Assembly: GCA_029864565.1 (NCBI GenBank)
Contig: JAOTTD010000011.1
Coordinates: 1-52,433 of the forward strand
Origin: Thermoplasmata archaeon
Lineage (GTDB): Archaea; Thermoplasmatota; Thermoplasmata; UBA10834
Direction: 5' to 3'
DNA length: 52,433 nt
Shown here: one piece after another, positions 8,571 to 17,858 of the stretch
How the letters are laid out: every line of letters starts with the position of its first letter
How positions within the stretch are numbered: position 1 is the first letter of the stretch
The notes under the pieces: generated by a model
What the model was told of the DNA's origin: nothing
Databases searched by the model: none
The model's input: only the letters and a program-made list of their open reading frames with translations
Translations under genes and position numbers: made by a program

Positions 8571-8807
8571 CCTCGATACTGCCCAAAAGCAGTTCAGACG
8601 GCAGCCGGCAACGGCGAGAGTCTATCCGATAGAGGTTAGCTGAGAGGCTCGAGCGGGTTTCGGGCTGCTCAGGAACCAGACGAGCAGTGGGCGTTTCTGG
8701 GGCGGGTGGCCGAAGTTCGAACCAGGAGCATCGAGGACGCGTTTTGTGCATAGTTATAAGTACGGATAAATCGATTTGAAGCAAATCAGAGCATAGAGGT
8801 GGATGGG
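8571..8807 (+). promoter_or_regulatory. Intergenic region with a promoter for the following gene
   Basis: It holds a 6-bp inverted repeat CTGCTC-N11-GAGCAG (8665-8687), possibly linked to the end of the upstream transcript. A TATA-like GTTATAAG lies near 8754-8761. I see no gene here: a T-loop-like TTCGAAC near 8716 is not flanked by a complementary stem. Confidence 0.45.
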
Positions 8808-10244
8808 ATGCCGCAGCAAGTTGCAGCCCTGTCGAATGACAAGGCGGTGGAAATTGGAGAGTTCCTGACGAACAATGTCTCAAGGGCAGTCGTCTTCGCC
8901 CTCATGCACAAGCAGCCGATGACCAGGAGGGAGATCGAACAGAGCCCGCTAACAGACTCCATGAGACGCATGTCCCTGAGCGCACAGACGAGGAAGCTCA
9001 AGGACAAGAGCAACATCCAGATGAGGACGCTGCTCGCCAAGGGAGTGGACAGCGGAATGCTAGTTGCCCTCACGTCTAAGAGGCAGAACTACTACTTCCT
9101 GAACTCCGACCTTAGGATAGAGCCAGCGCCGATACGCGACCCAACCGAGGATGAGGAGAACGTGTCGCTGAAGGTTTACGCAGACCGCTCGTTCGCCCAC
9201 GCGCCCGGAGAAGCGGTCCTTCCGTCATGGGGCACCGCAGCGGACCACACCATCTTGCCAGTGCCGTTCATCGACACCCCCAAGGCGCTGGTGATTTGGC
9301 TCAGCTGGTTGATCACGAAGACGAGAAGGCAGATCCTCACTTACATCAGCGATCACGGTTCAGTCACGAGGCCGCAGCTGAGAGCGGACCTGGGGTTCTG
9401 GGCCGATAGGATCGTCGCCAAGGAAGGCCTCCCAGCTGGGGTGCTCGAGAAGGCGGACGACAGGATACGGTACCAGTTCTCCACGTTCTCATTCTCGAAG
9501 CTGAAGGTCAAGAAGGACGACGGCAGCAAGAAGCGCTCGTGGACGAACTTCCCCCCGACGTTCTGGCTCACGAGGACCTACGAGCCGTTGAAGTGCGTCT
9601 CCGGAGCGTCGAAGATGCTGAGCAGCAGGAAACCGGACGCGACTCCGATGGCAGTCCTGGAGGAGTTGGCGAAGGATAACCCGACCATCATCGACAGAAA
9701 CAGGAAGGACTTCATCGAAGTAAGCTTTCTGGAGAGGATGAGCTTCTACGCGGTATACCATTCCGGAGGGGACGCGGCCACCAAGATTTCGGCCGAGATG
9801 CTAGTGCCGGAGAAGGTAACGTTCAACTCACCCGAACATCCGCTGGTCTGGATCTCGACGACGGACGAGGATCACGCTAGCGCGCGGATGGATTTCAAGC
9901 ACGAGGCCGCGATGATGCTCCGCTCGAAGAAGACGAAGGACGAGCAGATCGAATTCCTGGAGAACATGCTGAAGGAGATGGCCATGGAGAGGATCGGGAA
10001 CCGGCTGATGGAGCACGAGAGATTCCTTGCCAAGGACCTCGACCGCCTCAGAATAGAGTCGTTTGGCCTTGGCTCAGGATCGATATCCGCCGTCGCCGAC
10101 CTCGAGCTCGACAGGGAGAAGCTACTGCAGGAGAAACTGTACTTCGAGAGGTTCATGGACATTCTGGTGCCGGGAGCAATCGAGAAGACCACGCCTGAAG
10201 ATACACAGGCGGCACCGGAAGAGGACGTCGAGGGCGAGCAGTAG
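8808..10244 (+). CDS. Unknown protein with two winged-helix-like segments and a coiled-coil tail
   Basis: A soluble 478-residue protein that I do not recognise. The first ~95 residues look like a winged helix: helices from VSRAVVFALMHKQ, MTRREIEQ and LSAQTRKLKDKS, then a wing ending KRQNYYFLNS. A second HTH-like segment lies near residues 165-225 (TKTRRQILTYISDHGSV, then TRPQLRADLGFW). The C-terminal third is highly charged, predicted coiled coil, ending in an acidic tail. The ATG at 8808 follows GAGGTGG. It is monocistronic and convergent with the ATP-cone gene. A role as a DNA-binding or chromatin-associated protein is inference only. Confidence 0.7.
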   Translation: MPQQVAALSNDKAVEIGEFLTNNVSRAVVFALMHKQPMTRREIEQSPLTDSMRRMSLSAQTRKLKDKSNIQMRTLLAKGVDSGMLVALTSKRQNYYFLNSDLRIEPAPIRDPTEDEENVSLKVYADRSFAHAPGEAVLPSWGTAADHTILPVPFIDTPKALVIWLSWLITKTRRQILTYISDHGSVTRPQLRADLGFWADRIVAKEGLPAGVLEKADDRIRYQFSTFSFSKLKVKKDDGSKKRSWTNFPPTFWLTRTYEPLKCVSGASKMLSSRKPDATPMAVLEELAKDNPTIIDRNRKDFIEVSFLERMSFYAVYHSGGDAATKISAEMLVPEKVTFNSPEHPLVWISTTDEDHASARMDFKHEAAMMLRSKKTKDEQIEFLENMLKEMAMERIGNRLMEHERFLAKDLDRLRIESFGLGSGSISAVADLELDREKLLQEKLYFERFMDILVPGAIEKTTPEDTQAAPEEDVEGEQ

Positions 10245-10338
10245 ACGACTATGTAGAAGCCGGAGCAATAGGTTTAAGGGGCCAGACCCCCGACGGAGCC
10301 GGCCCCACAGGCTGGGTCCACCCTGAGCCCGCGATCAT
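10245..10338. other. GC-rich gap between convergent genes
   Basis: The gap contains GGTTTAAGG (TATA-like, plus strand, near 10271) followed by an inverted repeat GGGGCC (10278-10283)/GGCCCC (10301-10306). It may hold the transcript ends of both convergent genes or a short RNA running antisense to the ATP-cone gene. Neither can be decided from sequence alone. Confidence 0.25.
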
Positions 10339-10797
10339 TCACTTGGGGAATCTCACGTCCAAGCGAACGCCTTCTTGCGCCCCCAGCTTTTCGAGGTCGG
10401 ACTTGTTTACCTGGATTTCCTGCGGGTTCAGTTCCGAGCTGGCCTCGACCTGCATCTTGGCCTCCCGGTCCTTGTGTCGAACCATCACATGCCCGCCGGA
10501 TCTCGCGCCGTGCTCTTTCAGGAGTTCCTCGTTCAGCCTTGCCACACCGGCCTTGGCTTCCGAGGAAGTCCGTATCCTGAGGTTCTTAGTCGACATATAC
10601 GCGCCCGACAGCGTGGTGCTCTCGCGCCTGAGCTCCTCCGCCACCTTTCTCCGTAGCTCGTCGGACGAGGTCTCCTCCTTCGGCTCTATGCGTTGGGAGA
10701 TCCTCTTCACGACCTCGGGAGATGCGCCGGCACGCCTTATCGACTCCTCGAGCTTGCGCCTGTCGAACTCCTCGACTTTTCCGGAGCGCTTCCTCAC
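10339..10797 (-). CDS. ATP-cone domain protein
   Basis: A soluble 152-residue protein. The first ~85 residues match an ATP-cone: KRSGKVEEFDRRKLEESIRRAG, then a helical stretch and LRRKVAEELRR. ATP-cones sense nucleotides in ribonucleotide reductases and NrdR, but here neither a reductase nor a zinc ribbon is attached. The remaining ~65 residues (GHVMVRHKDREAKMQVEASS, then LNPQEIQVNKSDLEKLGA) form an unfamiliar small domain. The start is GTG; there is no upstream ATG in frame and GGTGAGG precedes it. A nucleotide-responsive regulatory role is inferred. Confidence 0.65.
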   Translation of the reverse strand: MRKRSGKVEEFDRRKLEESIRRAGASPEVVKRISQRIEPKEETSSDELRRKVAEELRRESTTLSGAYMSTKNLRIRTSSEAKAGVARLNEELLKEHGARSGGHVMVRHKDREAKMQVEASSELNPQEIQVNKSDLEKLGAQEGVRLDVRFPK

Positions 10798-11035
10798 CTT
10801 CGCCGTTTCCTCACCCCAACTACTCTAGCGACTTTGAAGGGATAGTTCTTTCGGTGAGAGCCAGCCATTAGAATATCGCCTTTCCGATTTAAAATCGGGC
10901 TAAAAGGACAAGATGCCGAATGGAACAGGCTGTCGTCGAGCTGGCACACCGCAGAGCGGACTGCCAATAGAAGTATAAGGGCAGAGGATCATCCACTTGC
11001 GCCATGCCGGTTGGGGATCGGGCAGGCTTCGGAGG

Positions 11036-12988
11036 ATGGTGGTTACATTGATTGTCAATCGCGCCAAGGGCAGGCCGTATTCGACAATCGCAGTGGCAAT
11101 CGCGATGTCCTTCACCGCGTCTCTCCTTTCCCCTGCGGGAGCGTCTGCGGAGTCAGCCGAAGGACCGTCAGATGCGGCGACCCTGAGAATCGGGTTCCTG
11201 GAGAAGGTGGATAGCCTGAACCCGAATGTCGCACAAACAGAAACGGCAAAGGTGTTCTACGGTCTGGTGTATGACTGCCTCCAAGCGGTTGGAGAGGGTC
11301 TGGAGCCAACATCTAACCTTGCAGTAGACTGGAAGATTGACGAGGGTTACGAACCGCACGGCTCAGTGTGGAGTCTGGACATAAACACGGGTGCCCGATG
11401 GCACGATGGGACGCCGTTCACAGTCGAAGACGTGGTATTCACGATCAACCTCAACGCGAACAACTACGCCCAGTTGTGGGCGTACCAACCGTATGCGTAC
11501 TTCATGGACTACTCCGAGAAGGTCGACGGAGACACGGTGAGGATCCATTTCTACGACAGGAGCACAGCGGAACCCATGCCGGTGGCTTATGCCAGCTCAC
11601 TCTACATCCCGATTCTTCCCGAGCACATGCTGATGGACTACACGGCCGTAGAAATTGGCTTCGAATGGCAGGGAGTGTTCGAGGATTCGGACACGCCCAT
11701 CGTTGGCACGGGGCCGTTCATGGCGACGGAAAACATCTATCAGGAGTTCCTGCAAGGTGACAAGCTAACACTGGTCAAGAATCCGAACTACCACTTGACA
11801 GTGGGTGACGAATCGCCCGCGGTATCATTCGAGAGGCTCGAGATGTTGTTCTATGAGAACGAGTCCGTCATGATGGAAGACCTGGAGAACGGTGGCCTCG
11901 ACCTAGCACGGTTCTGTCCGACGGGATTCTCGTCCGTTCAGGACAGCATCGACAACAATCCCTCAGGAATCATCCAATACTACCACGGACAGACCTGTGC
12001 TCAGAGAAGCAAGATGCTAGACATAGACTTGAGGAACGGTATAGGCGGCAACCCGGCGAGGCTCGACCCGGCCGTTCGACAGGCGATCATGATGGCTGTG
12101 AACAAGACAGAGATTGTCTCAGACCCGGAAATCTACGGGGGCTTCGCCGACGAGGGGACGACCCTCATACCATCTGTGAATTCGAGGTGGCACTATGAAC
12201 CTCCAGAAGACGACCTCATCCAGCACGACTTCCAGGCGGCCAACGATCTCCTAGAAGCGAATGGTTATCGATACACGCCCGATTCACCAGATGTCAGGGT
12301 CGCAACCGTGGATAGCTGGGCGGTCCATGAGGAGCTCGTCCCGGAAGGCTATCCGCTTCAGTTCGAACTCGTAATCTTCCCGCAACAGGCCGAGGACAAG
12401 CCAATCGCCGGGCACTTCGTTGACGCGTGCGAGGAAATAGGAATAACAATAGAGTATTCGGTGGTGACGGCGCCTTATGTACTCTCTGCCACACTATGCC
12501 CGGTGTTCGAGAATTTTGAAATGACGTTGTGGTCATGGACTTCGGATATCGACCCAGTCTATCAGCTGTTCCGACAGTCCTCGCGCAGCTTCAATGGATG
12601 GAACGACAATTACTACAACAACTCCGCGTATAATGAGAACTACACGAACTCAGTGGTGGAGCTCAACGAGAGCAAGAGGCAACAATACGTGTACAACTGT
12701 CAGAAGATACACTACGAGGACTCGGCGTACATCTCGTTGGCATATGTACACGATATATTCGCGTGGAGAACCGATAGATTCCAGGGATGGGTCGACTGTT
12801 CATCAAATCCAGGAGCAAGCCTTTCGAACATATGGGGGGCGAACCCGCTGATCTTCGCCCTCGAACCGATCAGCGAAGACGGCGCAGATGAGCGACTCAT
12901 CATCGCATCCGCAGGCATAGCAGCCGTCGTTGCGGCAGTCGTGTTGACCCTATTCTATCTGAAGAGAAAGAGAGCCGCTCACGAATAG
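11036..12988 (+). CDS. Membrane-anchored family-5 solute-binding protein (peptide/nickel type)
   Basis: An extracytoplasmic binding protein of about 650 residues. It has an N-terminal signal peptide (hydrophobic STIAVAIAMSFTASLL, probable cleavage after ASA), then SBP_bac_5 features: LNPNVAQTETAKVFYGLVYD, W-x-LDINTGARWHDGTPFTVEDVVF and VGTGPFMATENI. At the C-terminus a membrane span (IAAVVAAVVLTLFYL) and KRKRAAHE tail anchor it. Family members bind oligopeptides, nickel or sugars in ABC importers. No permease or ATPase gene is nearby, so its transporter must be elsewhere. The start is uncertain: the ATG at 11036 directly follows GGAGG, and a TTG at 10997 is also in frame. A TATA box lies near 10971-10979. 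Confidence 0.82.
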   Translation: MVVTLIVNRAKGRPYSTIAVAIAMSFTASLLSPAGASAESAEGPSDAATLRIGFLEKVDSLNPNVAQTETAKVFYGLVYDCLQAVGEGLEPTSNLAVDWKIDEGYEPHGSVWSLDINTGARWHDGTPFTVEDVVFTINLNANNYAQLWAYQPYAYFMDYSEKVDGDTVRIHFYDRSTAEPMPVAYASSLYIPILPEHMLMDYTAVEIGFEWQGVFEDSDTPIVGTGPFMATENIYQEFLQGDKLTLVKNPNYHLTVGDESPAVSFERLEMLFYENESVMMEDLENGGLDLARFCPTGFSSVQDSIDNNPSGIIQYYHGQTCAQRSKMLDIDLRNGIGGNPARLDPAVRQAIMMAVNKTEIVSDPEIYGGFADEGTTLIPSVNSRWHYEPPEDDLIQHDFQAANDLLEANGYRYTPDSPDVRVATVDSWAVHEELVPEGYPLQFELVIFPQQAEDKPIAGHFVDACEEIGITIEYSVVTAPYVLSATLCPVFENFEMTLWSWTSDIDPVYQLFRQSSRSFNGWNDNYYNNSAYNENYTNSVVELNESKRQQYVYNCQKIHYEDSAYISLAYVHDIFAWRTDRFQGWVDCSSNPGASLSNIWGANPLIFALEPISEDGADERLIIASAGIAAVVAAVVLTLFYLKRKRAAHE

Positions 12989-13006
12989 AATCCACGCGAA
13001 GCCAGA

Positions 13007-13063
13007 TTTGGCATCTGTGCCAAACGAGGAGCCGGGCGTGTTGTTCGTGCTTGGTGCTAGCAC
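13007..13063. repeat. Two short palindromic elements upstream of the aminotransferase
   Basis: TTTGGCA-N4-TGCCAAA at 13007-13024 is a perfect 7-bp inverted repeat. GTGCTAGCAC at 13054-13063 is a perfect 10-bp palindrome. Both lie between the binding-protein gene and the aminotransferase promoter and could be a 3' hairpin and an operator respectively. Confidence 0.4.
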
Positions 13064-13123
13064 GTTGCCCGACGAGCGTCGGTACGCCCGAACTATTAAT
13101 GTACGAAATTGCACGTCCAGGGC

Positions 13124-14251
13124 ATGATGTTCCCCAAGCGCGTAGCGTCGCTGCAGTTCTCTGGAATAAGGAAGCTGTTCGAAGCGGCCCCAGCGGATGC
13201 GATCAATCTGGGCCTCGGGGAGCCGGACATACAGCCTCCGAGAGAGATAATCGAGGCATTCAAGAACGCCCTTGACCGCGGCATGAACAAGTACGGCCCC
13301 AGCGCCGGCATCATGGAGCTCAGGAAAGCCATCGCCGAGAACCTGAAGAGCTACAGGAGAGACGTCGCTGCCGAGAACATCATTGTGACCGTGGGCGCGA
13401 CCGAGGGAATGCGGATAGCGTGCGAGACCATACTCGGCGAAGGAGACGAGGCACTCGTGCCCAACCCGGGATTCATCATATACGGCCCCGATGTGGCGCT
13501 GGCGGGAGGAAAGGCGATCGATTACACGCTGAAGTTGGAGAACGGCTTCTGTCCCGACCCCGACGAGATACAGTCACTGATAACCCCCAGGACGAAGGCA
13601 ATCATCGTGAACAGCCCTTCGAACCCGACAGGCGCCGTTTATTCGGACGCGGTCATCAAGGCAATATGCGACATCGCCACGGACCATGACATCTACATAC
13701 TCTCGGATGAGGTATACCACAACTTCGTGTACGAAGGCACACACACATCATTCGCCCGATACCACGACGACACGATCATAGTCAACTCATTCTCCAAATC
13801 GCTCGCAGTCACTGGTTGGCGGATAGGCTACGTCGCGACTTCCAAGGAGATAGTCGAGCACCTCGCCAAGGTGCAATACTACACGCTCGCCTGCCCGCCG
13901 ACGGCTACCCAGTACGCTATCCTCGAAGGGATGAAGATAAGGAAGCAGTTCAGGGCGAAGATGCTCGCCGAGTTCAAGGCGAGGAGGGACCTCGCCATGG
14001 CCAAGCTGTCGAAGATGCCTTCGTTCGAGACGCCACCTGTGCAGGGAGCGTTCTACGTGTTCCCAAAATACTCGCAGGGGCTGCGGTCGGAGGACTTCGC
14101 CATGACGCTCCTGAAGGCTGGGGTCATATGCGCGCCGGGAGCGGCGTTCGGCTCACTCGGCGAGGGACATCTGAGGTTTTCGTACGCCAACTCCAGGGAA
14201 AACATAAGTGCAGCGCTGGACATAGTCCGCGAAGTGGCCGAGAAGCTGTGA
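13124..14251 (+). CDS. Class I/II pyridoxal-phosphate aminotransferase
   Basis: A 375-residue fold-type I aminotransferase of the AspC/AlaT group. It shows NLGLGEPDIQPP, YGPSAGIMELRKAIA, the PLP-contacting NSPSNPTGAVYS, the SDEVYHNFVYEG segment, the Schiff-base lysine in SFSKSLAVTGWRIGY, and the substrate arginine in HLRFSYANS. Likely substrates are aspartate, aromatic amino acids or branched-chain amino acids; the specificity cannot be read here. TATTAATG (about 13094-13101) lies ~26 nt before the ATG at 13124, which predicts a leaderless mRNA and favours this start over the upstream TTG at 13109. Confidence 0.88.
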   Translation: MMFPKRVASLQFSGIRKLFEAAPADAINLGLGEPDIQPPREIIEAFKNALDRGMNKYGPSAGIMELRKAIAENLKSYRRDVAAENIIVTVGATEGMRIACETILGEGDEALVPNPGFIIYGPDVALAGGKAIDYTLKLENGFCPDPDEIQSLITPRTKAIIVNSPSNPTGAVYSDAVIKAICDIATDHDIYILSDEVYHNFVYEGTHTSFARYHDDTIIVNSFSKSLAVTGWRIGYVATSKEIVEHLAKVQYYTLACPPTATQYAILEGMKIRKQFRAKMLAEFKARRDLAMAKLSKMPSFETPPVQGAFYVFPKYSQGLRSEDFAMTLLKAGVICAPGAAFGSLGEGHLRFSYANSRENISAALDIVREVAEKL

Positions 14252-14303
14252 GCCAGGACATTCGGCCATCGGTTTTATATCACACTCGATATCTTTAGGT
14301 ACC

Positions 14304-15899
14304 ATGCCCGAGGAGGCTGGCGGAGGGGGCAGGGAAGCCAAGAGGCTCATGAGCCCCAGAGCGGCATTGGCCGTTACCAACAACGTCGTTGGCGCACTCC
14401 TTGGCACCACCGCTCTCATTTTCATCGCCAAGAACATGGGCGCAACGACCCTCGGCATACTCGGCTTCGGCATCGCCACCATCGGGATTCTGAGCTTCCT
14501 GTCCGACTTCGGGGTGGGCTCTGTCCACATCCGTCAGATGAACTCAAGCCAGGACAAGAGCAAATGCATAGGGGCGTACGCCGTCATACGGCTCGTCCTG
14601 CTCGGAGTGTTCTCAATCGTGACGCTCGTGATGATCGAGATGTGGAAGGATGGCTCCGCAGGCGGGATGATGCCCACGGGCGACTCCCTCATACCGGCGC
14701 TGACGGACACGATGTACGTCTTCCTGGTGTACTATGTGCTCCTGGGCATAAGCCAGATAGCAACGCACACCTTCGACGCTCTCGAGGAGGACGCCAAGGT
14801 CCATGTGCCAGCCATCCTGGAGCTCGTGGTCCGGGTGTCCTTCGTGGTCTACATAGCCGCGTCGCCTCTGGCCGGTAGCTCCAACGGACCTGCGCTGCTT
14901 GCTTCCGCATACGCCGCTGGAATGATCTCGTCGATGCTGCTCACAGCCGTTCTGATGAGGTCGTATCGCGCCTCGATGCCCGATCGGGAGACGATGATCA
15001 GCTACATCAGGGCGCTCGCCCCGGTATTCCTGGTGTCGGTCATCATAATCATAGACCTGTACCTCGACAAAACCATCGTCGGGTACTTCTGGGGGGAGTA
15101 CGAGCTCGGGCTGTACTTCGGCGTCCAGCGGATGGCCATATTCGTAGGCGTGTTCTCACTCTCGATCGCCACGCTCATACTGCCGTCTGTCACGACCTAC
15201 TTCAAGAGGCGCGACGTGACCGCCAGCTGGGACGTCGCGAACCAGGCGGAGAGGTACGTCTCCCTCGTAGTAATTCCGACTGCGGCATTCTACCTGTTCT
15301 ACGGCTCGGACATTCTGCGAGTGTTCCTCACGGAGGAGTTCGTGGCCGCAGTTAGAACCATGGATCTGCTGGTCATGGCGAGCGCGGTCGTCGCCCTCGT
15401 GCTGCCCCTGAGGTCGATCATCGTCGGCGTCGGCAAACCCGTGACGTTGTTCGCGATAGGCTTTGTGGGGACACTGCTGCAGCTGGTGCTCCTCTTGGTG
15501 CTTGTCCCCGCCGAATTCCTCGGCATCGAGATGTTCGGCCTGGGGAGACAGGGCGCAGCGGGGGCGCTGCTCATATGCTCCATATACTACTTCTTCACCG
15601 TCAGGTACATGGCGTGGAGGATCAGCAAGATTCTGCCGTACTCTCATTCGTTCAAACACCTGCTGAGTGCAGTCACGATGGTAGGAGCGATGTATGTCGT
15701 CGACTGGGTGCTCGTACCCACCGTGGACTGGATAGCCCTCATATTGCTGGCGATCGTGGGCATATTCGCATATGCCCTGTCGGCGTACTTCATGGGGGAA
15801 CTGGAGTTCTCCGACTACAAGTACTTCAAGACAATGTTGAATCCGCAGGACACCTTCGAGTATGTCGTCAAGGAGCTCGTTGGCAAGAGGGGACATTGA
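14304..15899 (+). CDS. Polysaccharide/lipid-linked oligosaccharide flippase (MATE/Wzx type)
   Basis: A 531-residue integral membrane protein with about 12-14 membrane spans, starting with LAVTNNVVGALLGTTALIF and GATTLGILGFGIATIGILSF. The pattern fits the archaeal oligosaccharide flippase family that moves lipid-linked glycans across the membrane. TTTTATAT at 14273-14280 lies ~27 nt before the ATG, so the mRNA is probably leaderless. Glycosyltransferase genes 2 kb downstream support an envelope-glycan role. Confidence 0.83.
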   Translation: MPEEAGGGGREAKRLMSPRAALAVTNNVVGALLGTTALIFIAKNMGATTLGILGFGIATIGILSFLSDFGVGSVHIRQMNSSQDKSKCIGAYAVIRLVLLGVFSIVTLVMIEMWKDGSAGGMMPTGDSLIPALTDTMYVFLVYYVLLGISQIATHTFDALEEDAKVHVPAILELVVRVSFVVYIAASPLAGSSNGPALLASAYAAGMISSMLLTAVLMRSYRASMPDRETMISYIRALAPVFLVSVIIIIDLYLDKTIVGYFWGEYELGLYFGVQRMAIFVGVFSLSIATLILPSVTTYFKRRDVTASWDVANQAERYVSLVVIPTAAFYLFYGSDILRVFLTEEFVAAVRTMDLLVMASAVVALVLPLRSIIVGVGKPVTLFAIGFVGTLLQLVLLLVLVPAEFLGIEMFGLGRQGAAGALLICSIYYFFTVRYMAWRISKILPYSHSFKHLLSAVTMVGAMYVVDWVLVPTVDWIALILLAIVGIFAYALSAYFMGELEFSDYKYFKTMLNPQDTFEYVVKELVGKRGH

Positions 15900-15969
15900 C
15901 TCGCCCAATTCGTTTTATAGAGTGATAACTGAATTACCGCTGGGAGGGGAGAGGTACCTGCCTGAAGAG

Positions 15970-17232
15970 TTGATCGTGACACATGCCGGCGAATTACTGA
16001 CCATGCGCGGCCCGTGCAGGGCGCGGGTGCGCGCCGAGATGTCGGAGCTCGGCGTCATCAAGGACGGTGCAGTCTATGTACGCGATGGAATCATCCAGGC
16101 AGTCGGGGACACACCATCGATCCTCAACTGGCACGACAGCCCAGGGGTAGAGAAGATGGACGCCTCGGGCTGCGTTGTCATGCCGGGCTTCGTCGACCCT
16201 CACACGCATCTGGTGTTCGCCGGCTCGCGCGAGTTCGAGCTGGACCTCAAGATCAAGGGCAAGACCTACATGGAGATCCTGAACGGCGGAGGAGGGATAC
16301 TCAGAACCGTCAGGGACACGAGGGTGGCCTCCTCGGACCAGCTGTTCGACCAAGCCGCGAAGCGACTCAACGTCATGTTGGAGCATGGGTCCACGACCGT
16401 CGAGGGCAAGTCTGGGTACGGCCTTGACAAGAAGACGGAACTGAGGATACTGAAGACCTTGAGAAGACTGGACGCCGAGTGCCCCACAGATGTCATCCCT
16501 ACGTACTTGGGGGCTCATGCAGTCCCGCCCGAGTTCTCAGGCGGAGCCGAAGAGTACATACAGTTCATAATCGACGAGGTATTGCTCGACCTGCCGTCAT
16601 CAGGCCTTGCGCGCTTCTGCGACGTATTCTGCGAAGAGGGTGTGTTCAGCATCGCCCAGTCGAGGAGAGTGCTGCTCGCGGCGAAGTCTCTCGGACTCGG
16701 CTTGAAGATACACGCGGACGAATTCGAGCGCACAGGCGGGGCAGAGCTCGCGGCGGAAGTCGGCGCCGTATCGGCGGACCATCTCGCGCGCCCTTCGGAC
16801 GACGGCATCATGGCTATGGCCAGGAAGCAGGTCGTTGGCGTGCTGCTGCCGGGAACGCCCTTCTCCTCGATGGAGCGCGATTATGCGGAGGCGAGGAGAC
16901 TGATAGAACTGGGGGTGCCAATCGCCCTAGCGACTGATCTCAACCCCAACTGCTGGAACCCGTCGATGCAGTTCACCATTACGCTCGCGTGCCACAACAT
17001 GAAGATGACCCCTGCAGAAGCGCTTGTCGCGTCGACCATCAACGCCGCCGCGGCGGTCGGCCGCGAGAAGTCGATAGGGTCGATCGAGGAGGGCAAGGCG
17101 GCAGATATCATCGTCTTGGATGTTCCGACCCATGCCCATATTCCCTACCGGATGGGTACGAACCTATGCTCTCTCGTGTTGAAAGGTGGAGAGGCGGTGT
17201 TCTCCGCGGATCGTTCCAGAGCTGACGGCTAG
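15970..17232 (+). CDS. hutI: Imidazolonepropionase
   Basis: Hydrolyses imidazolone-5-propionate to formiminoglutamate in histidine degradation. It is a metal-dependent amidohydrolase of about 420 residues. Family motifs are PGFVDPHTHLVFAGSRE, TTVEGKSGYGLD, YLGAHAVPPEF, KIHADEF, SADHL and ATDLNPNC. TTTTATAG (15913-15920) predicts transcription from ~15942. The start is uncertain: a TTG at 15970 preserves the usual first strand, a GTG at 15976 has GAAGAG 6 nt upstream, and the same frame is open further upstream. No other hut gene is present. Its stop shares the palindrome CTAG with the stop of the convergent EamA gene. Confidence 0.88.
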   Translation: MIVTHAGELLTMRGPCRARVRAEMSELGVIKDGAVYVRDGIIQAVGDTPSILNWHDSPGVEKMDASGCVVMPGFVDPHTHLVFAGSREFELDLKIKGKTYMEILNGGGGILRTVRDTRVASSDQLFDQAAKRLNVMLEHGSTTVEGKSGYGLDKKTELRILKTLRRLDAECPTDVIPTYLGAHAVPPEFSGGAEEYIQFIIDEVLLDLPSSGLARFCDVFCEEGVFSIAQSRRVLLAAKSLGLGLKIHADEFERTGGAELAAEVGAVSADHLARPSDDGIMAMARKQVVGVLLPGTPFSSMERDYAEARRLIELGVPIALATDLNPNCWNPSMQFTITLACHNMKMTPAEALVASTINAAAAVGREKSIGSIEEGKAADIIVLDVPTHAHIPYRMGTNLCSLVLKGGEAVFSADRSRADG

Positions 17233-17675
17233 AGCCGCAATATGATTATTCCCAGGACGACTGTGCCAATCCCCACCCATTCCTGGATTGCGAGGTTCTC
17301 CCTGAGAATCATAAACGCTAGGAACGTTGTGAACACCGCATTGGACGTCGCTATCGCAGCGGTCGCCCCAGTAGACATCGTGCCATGGGACAACGCCAGC
17401 GCGAAAGTGAGAATGCCGACGCCGAGAAGGACGCCAGCTGCGACAGGGAACGAGAGCTTCCAGTCGAGGGCCACCGTGGACCCCGAGAGGATGATGTACG
17501 CGAACAGAGCAGCTCCCAACACGCCCATGGCCATCCACATTATGGCCGAGAACATCACCGGGTCGAGGCCTTGGTTCTTCTCGCCGTAGCTTATCAAGAA
17601 GTTCGTCGTCCCCCAGAGGAGGAAAGTGCACACTGCTAACAGCAATGCCGTTGATAACATGATCCTGCGCTCCAC
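17229..17675 (-). CDS. Half-size EamA (DMT superfamily) membrane protein
   Basis: A 148-residue protein with about 5 membrane spans and a single EamA repeat: FLLWGTTNFLISYGEKN near the start and IQEWVGIGTVVLGIIIL at the end. Most EamA transporters have two repeats and ~300 residues. Single-repeat members work as dimers, often as metabolite or small-molecule exporters. TTTATAAG on the minus strand (about 17696-17704) is ~26 nt upstream of a GTG at 17675, supporting a leaderless GTG start; an ATG five codons later is the alternative. The substrate is unknown. Confidence 0.75.
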   Translation of the reverse strand: MERRIMLSTALLLAVCTFLLWGTTNFLISYGEKNQGLDPVMFSAIMWMAMGVLGAALFAYIILSGSTVALDWKLSFPVAAGVLLGVGILTFALALSHGTMSTGATAAIATSNAVFTTFLAFMILRENLAIQEWVGIGTVVLGIIILRL

Positions 17676-17777
17676 GGGAGCCCGAGAAGCGGGTTCTTAT
17701 AAATACGTTTGGCGACTGCCCAGCAGCCTCGCGACAACCATGTCCAGTGAGTCGCGCCTACCACTCGGCGGCATGGG

Positions 17778-17790
17778 TTATATATATATG
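17778..17790 (+). promoter_or_regulatory. TATA box for the GT4-DedA-GT2 operon
   Basis: A 13-bp alternating T/A stretch (TTATATATATATG) lies about 70 nt before the GT4 start codon and predicts transcription from near 17810. It sits divergently next to the leaderless EamA promoter at about 17700. Confidence 0.6.
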
Positions 17791-17858
17791 CTGAAAGGCC
17801 ATCATCGCGGCCGAGATTCGGACGCGCTTTGTGCGTCGGCCGTCGGGAAGGCAGTAGA

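Noticed and set aside
8700-8740. Possible tRNA because of a TTCGAAC T-loop-like sequence
   Set aside because: The flanking bases do not form a T stem on either strand and no acceptor or anticodon arm is found.
15156-15908. 250-codon open frame antisense to the flippase gene
   Set aside because: It is a shadow of the GC-rich codon pattern on the other strand; it has low-complexity charged composition and no promoter or ribosome-binding site.
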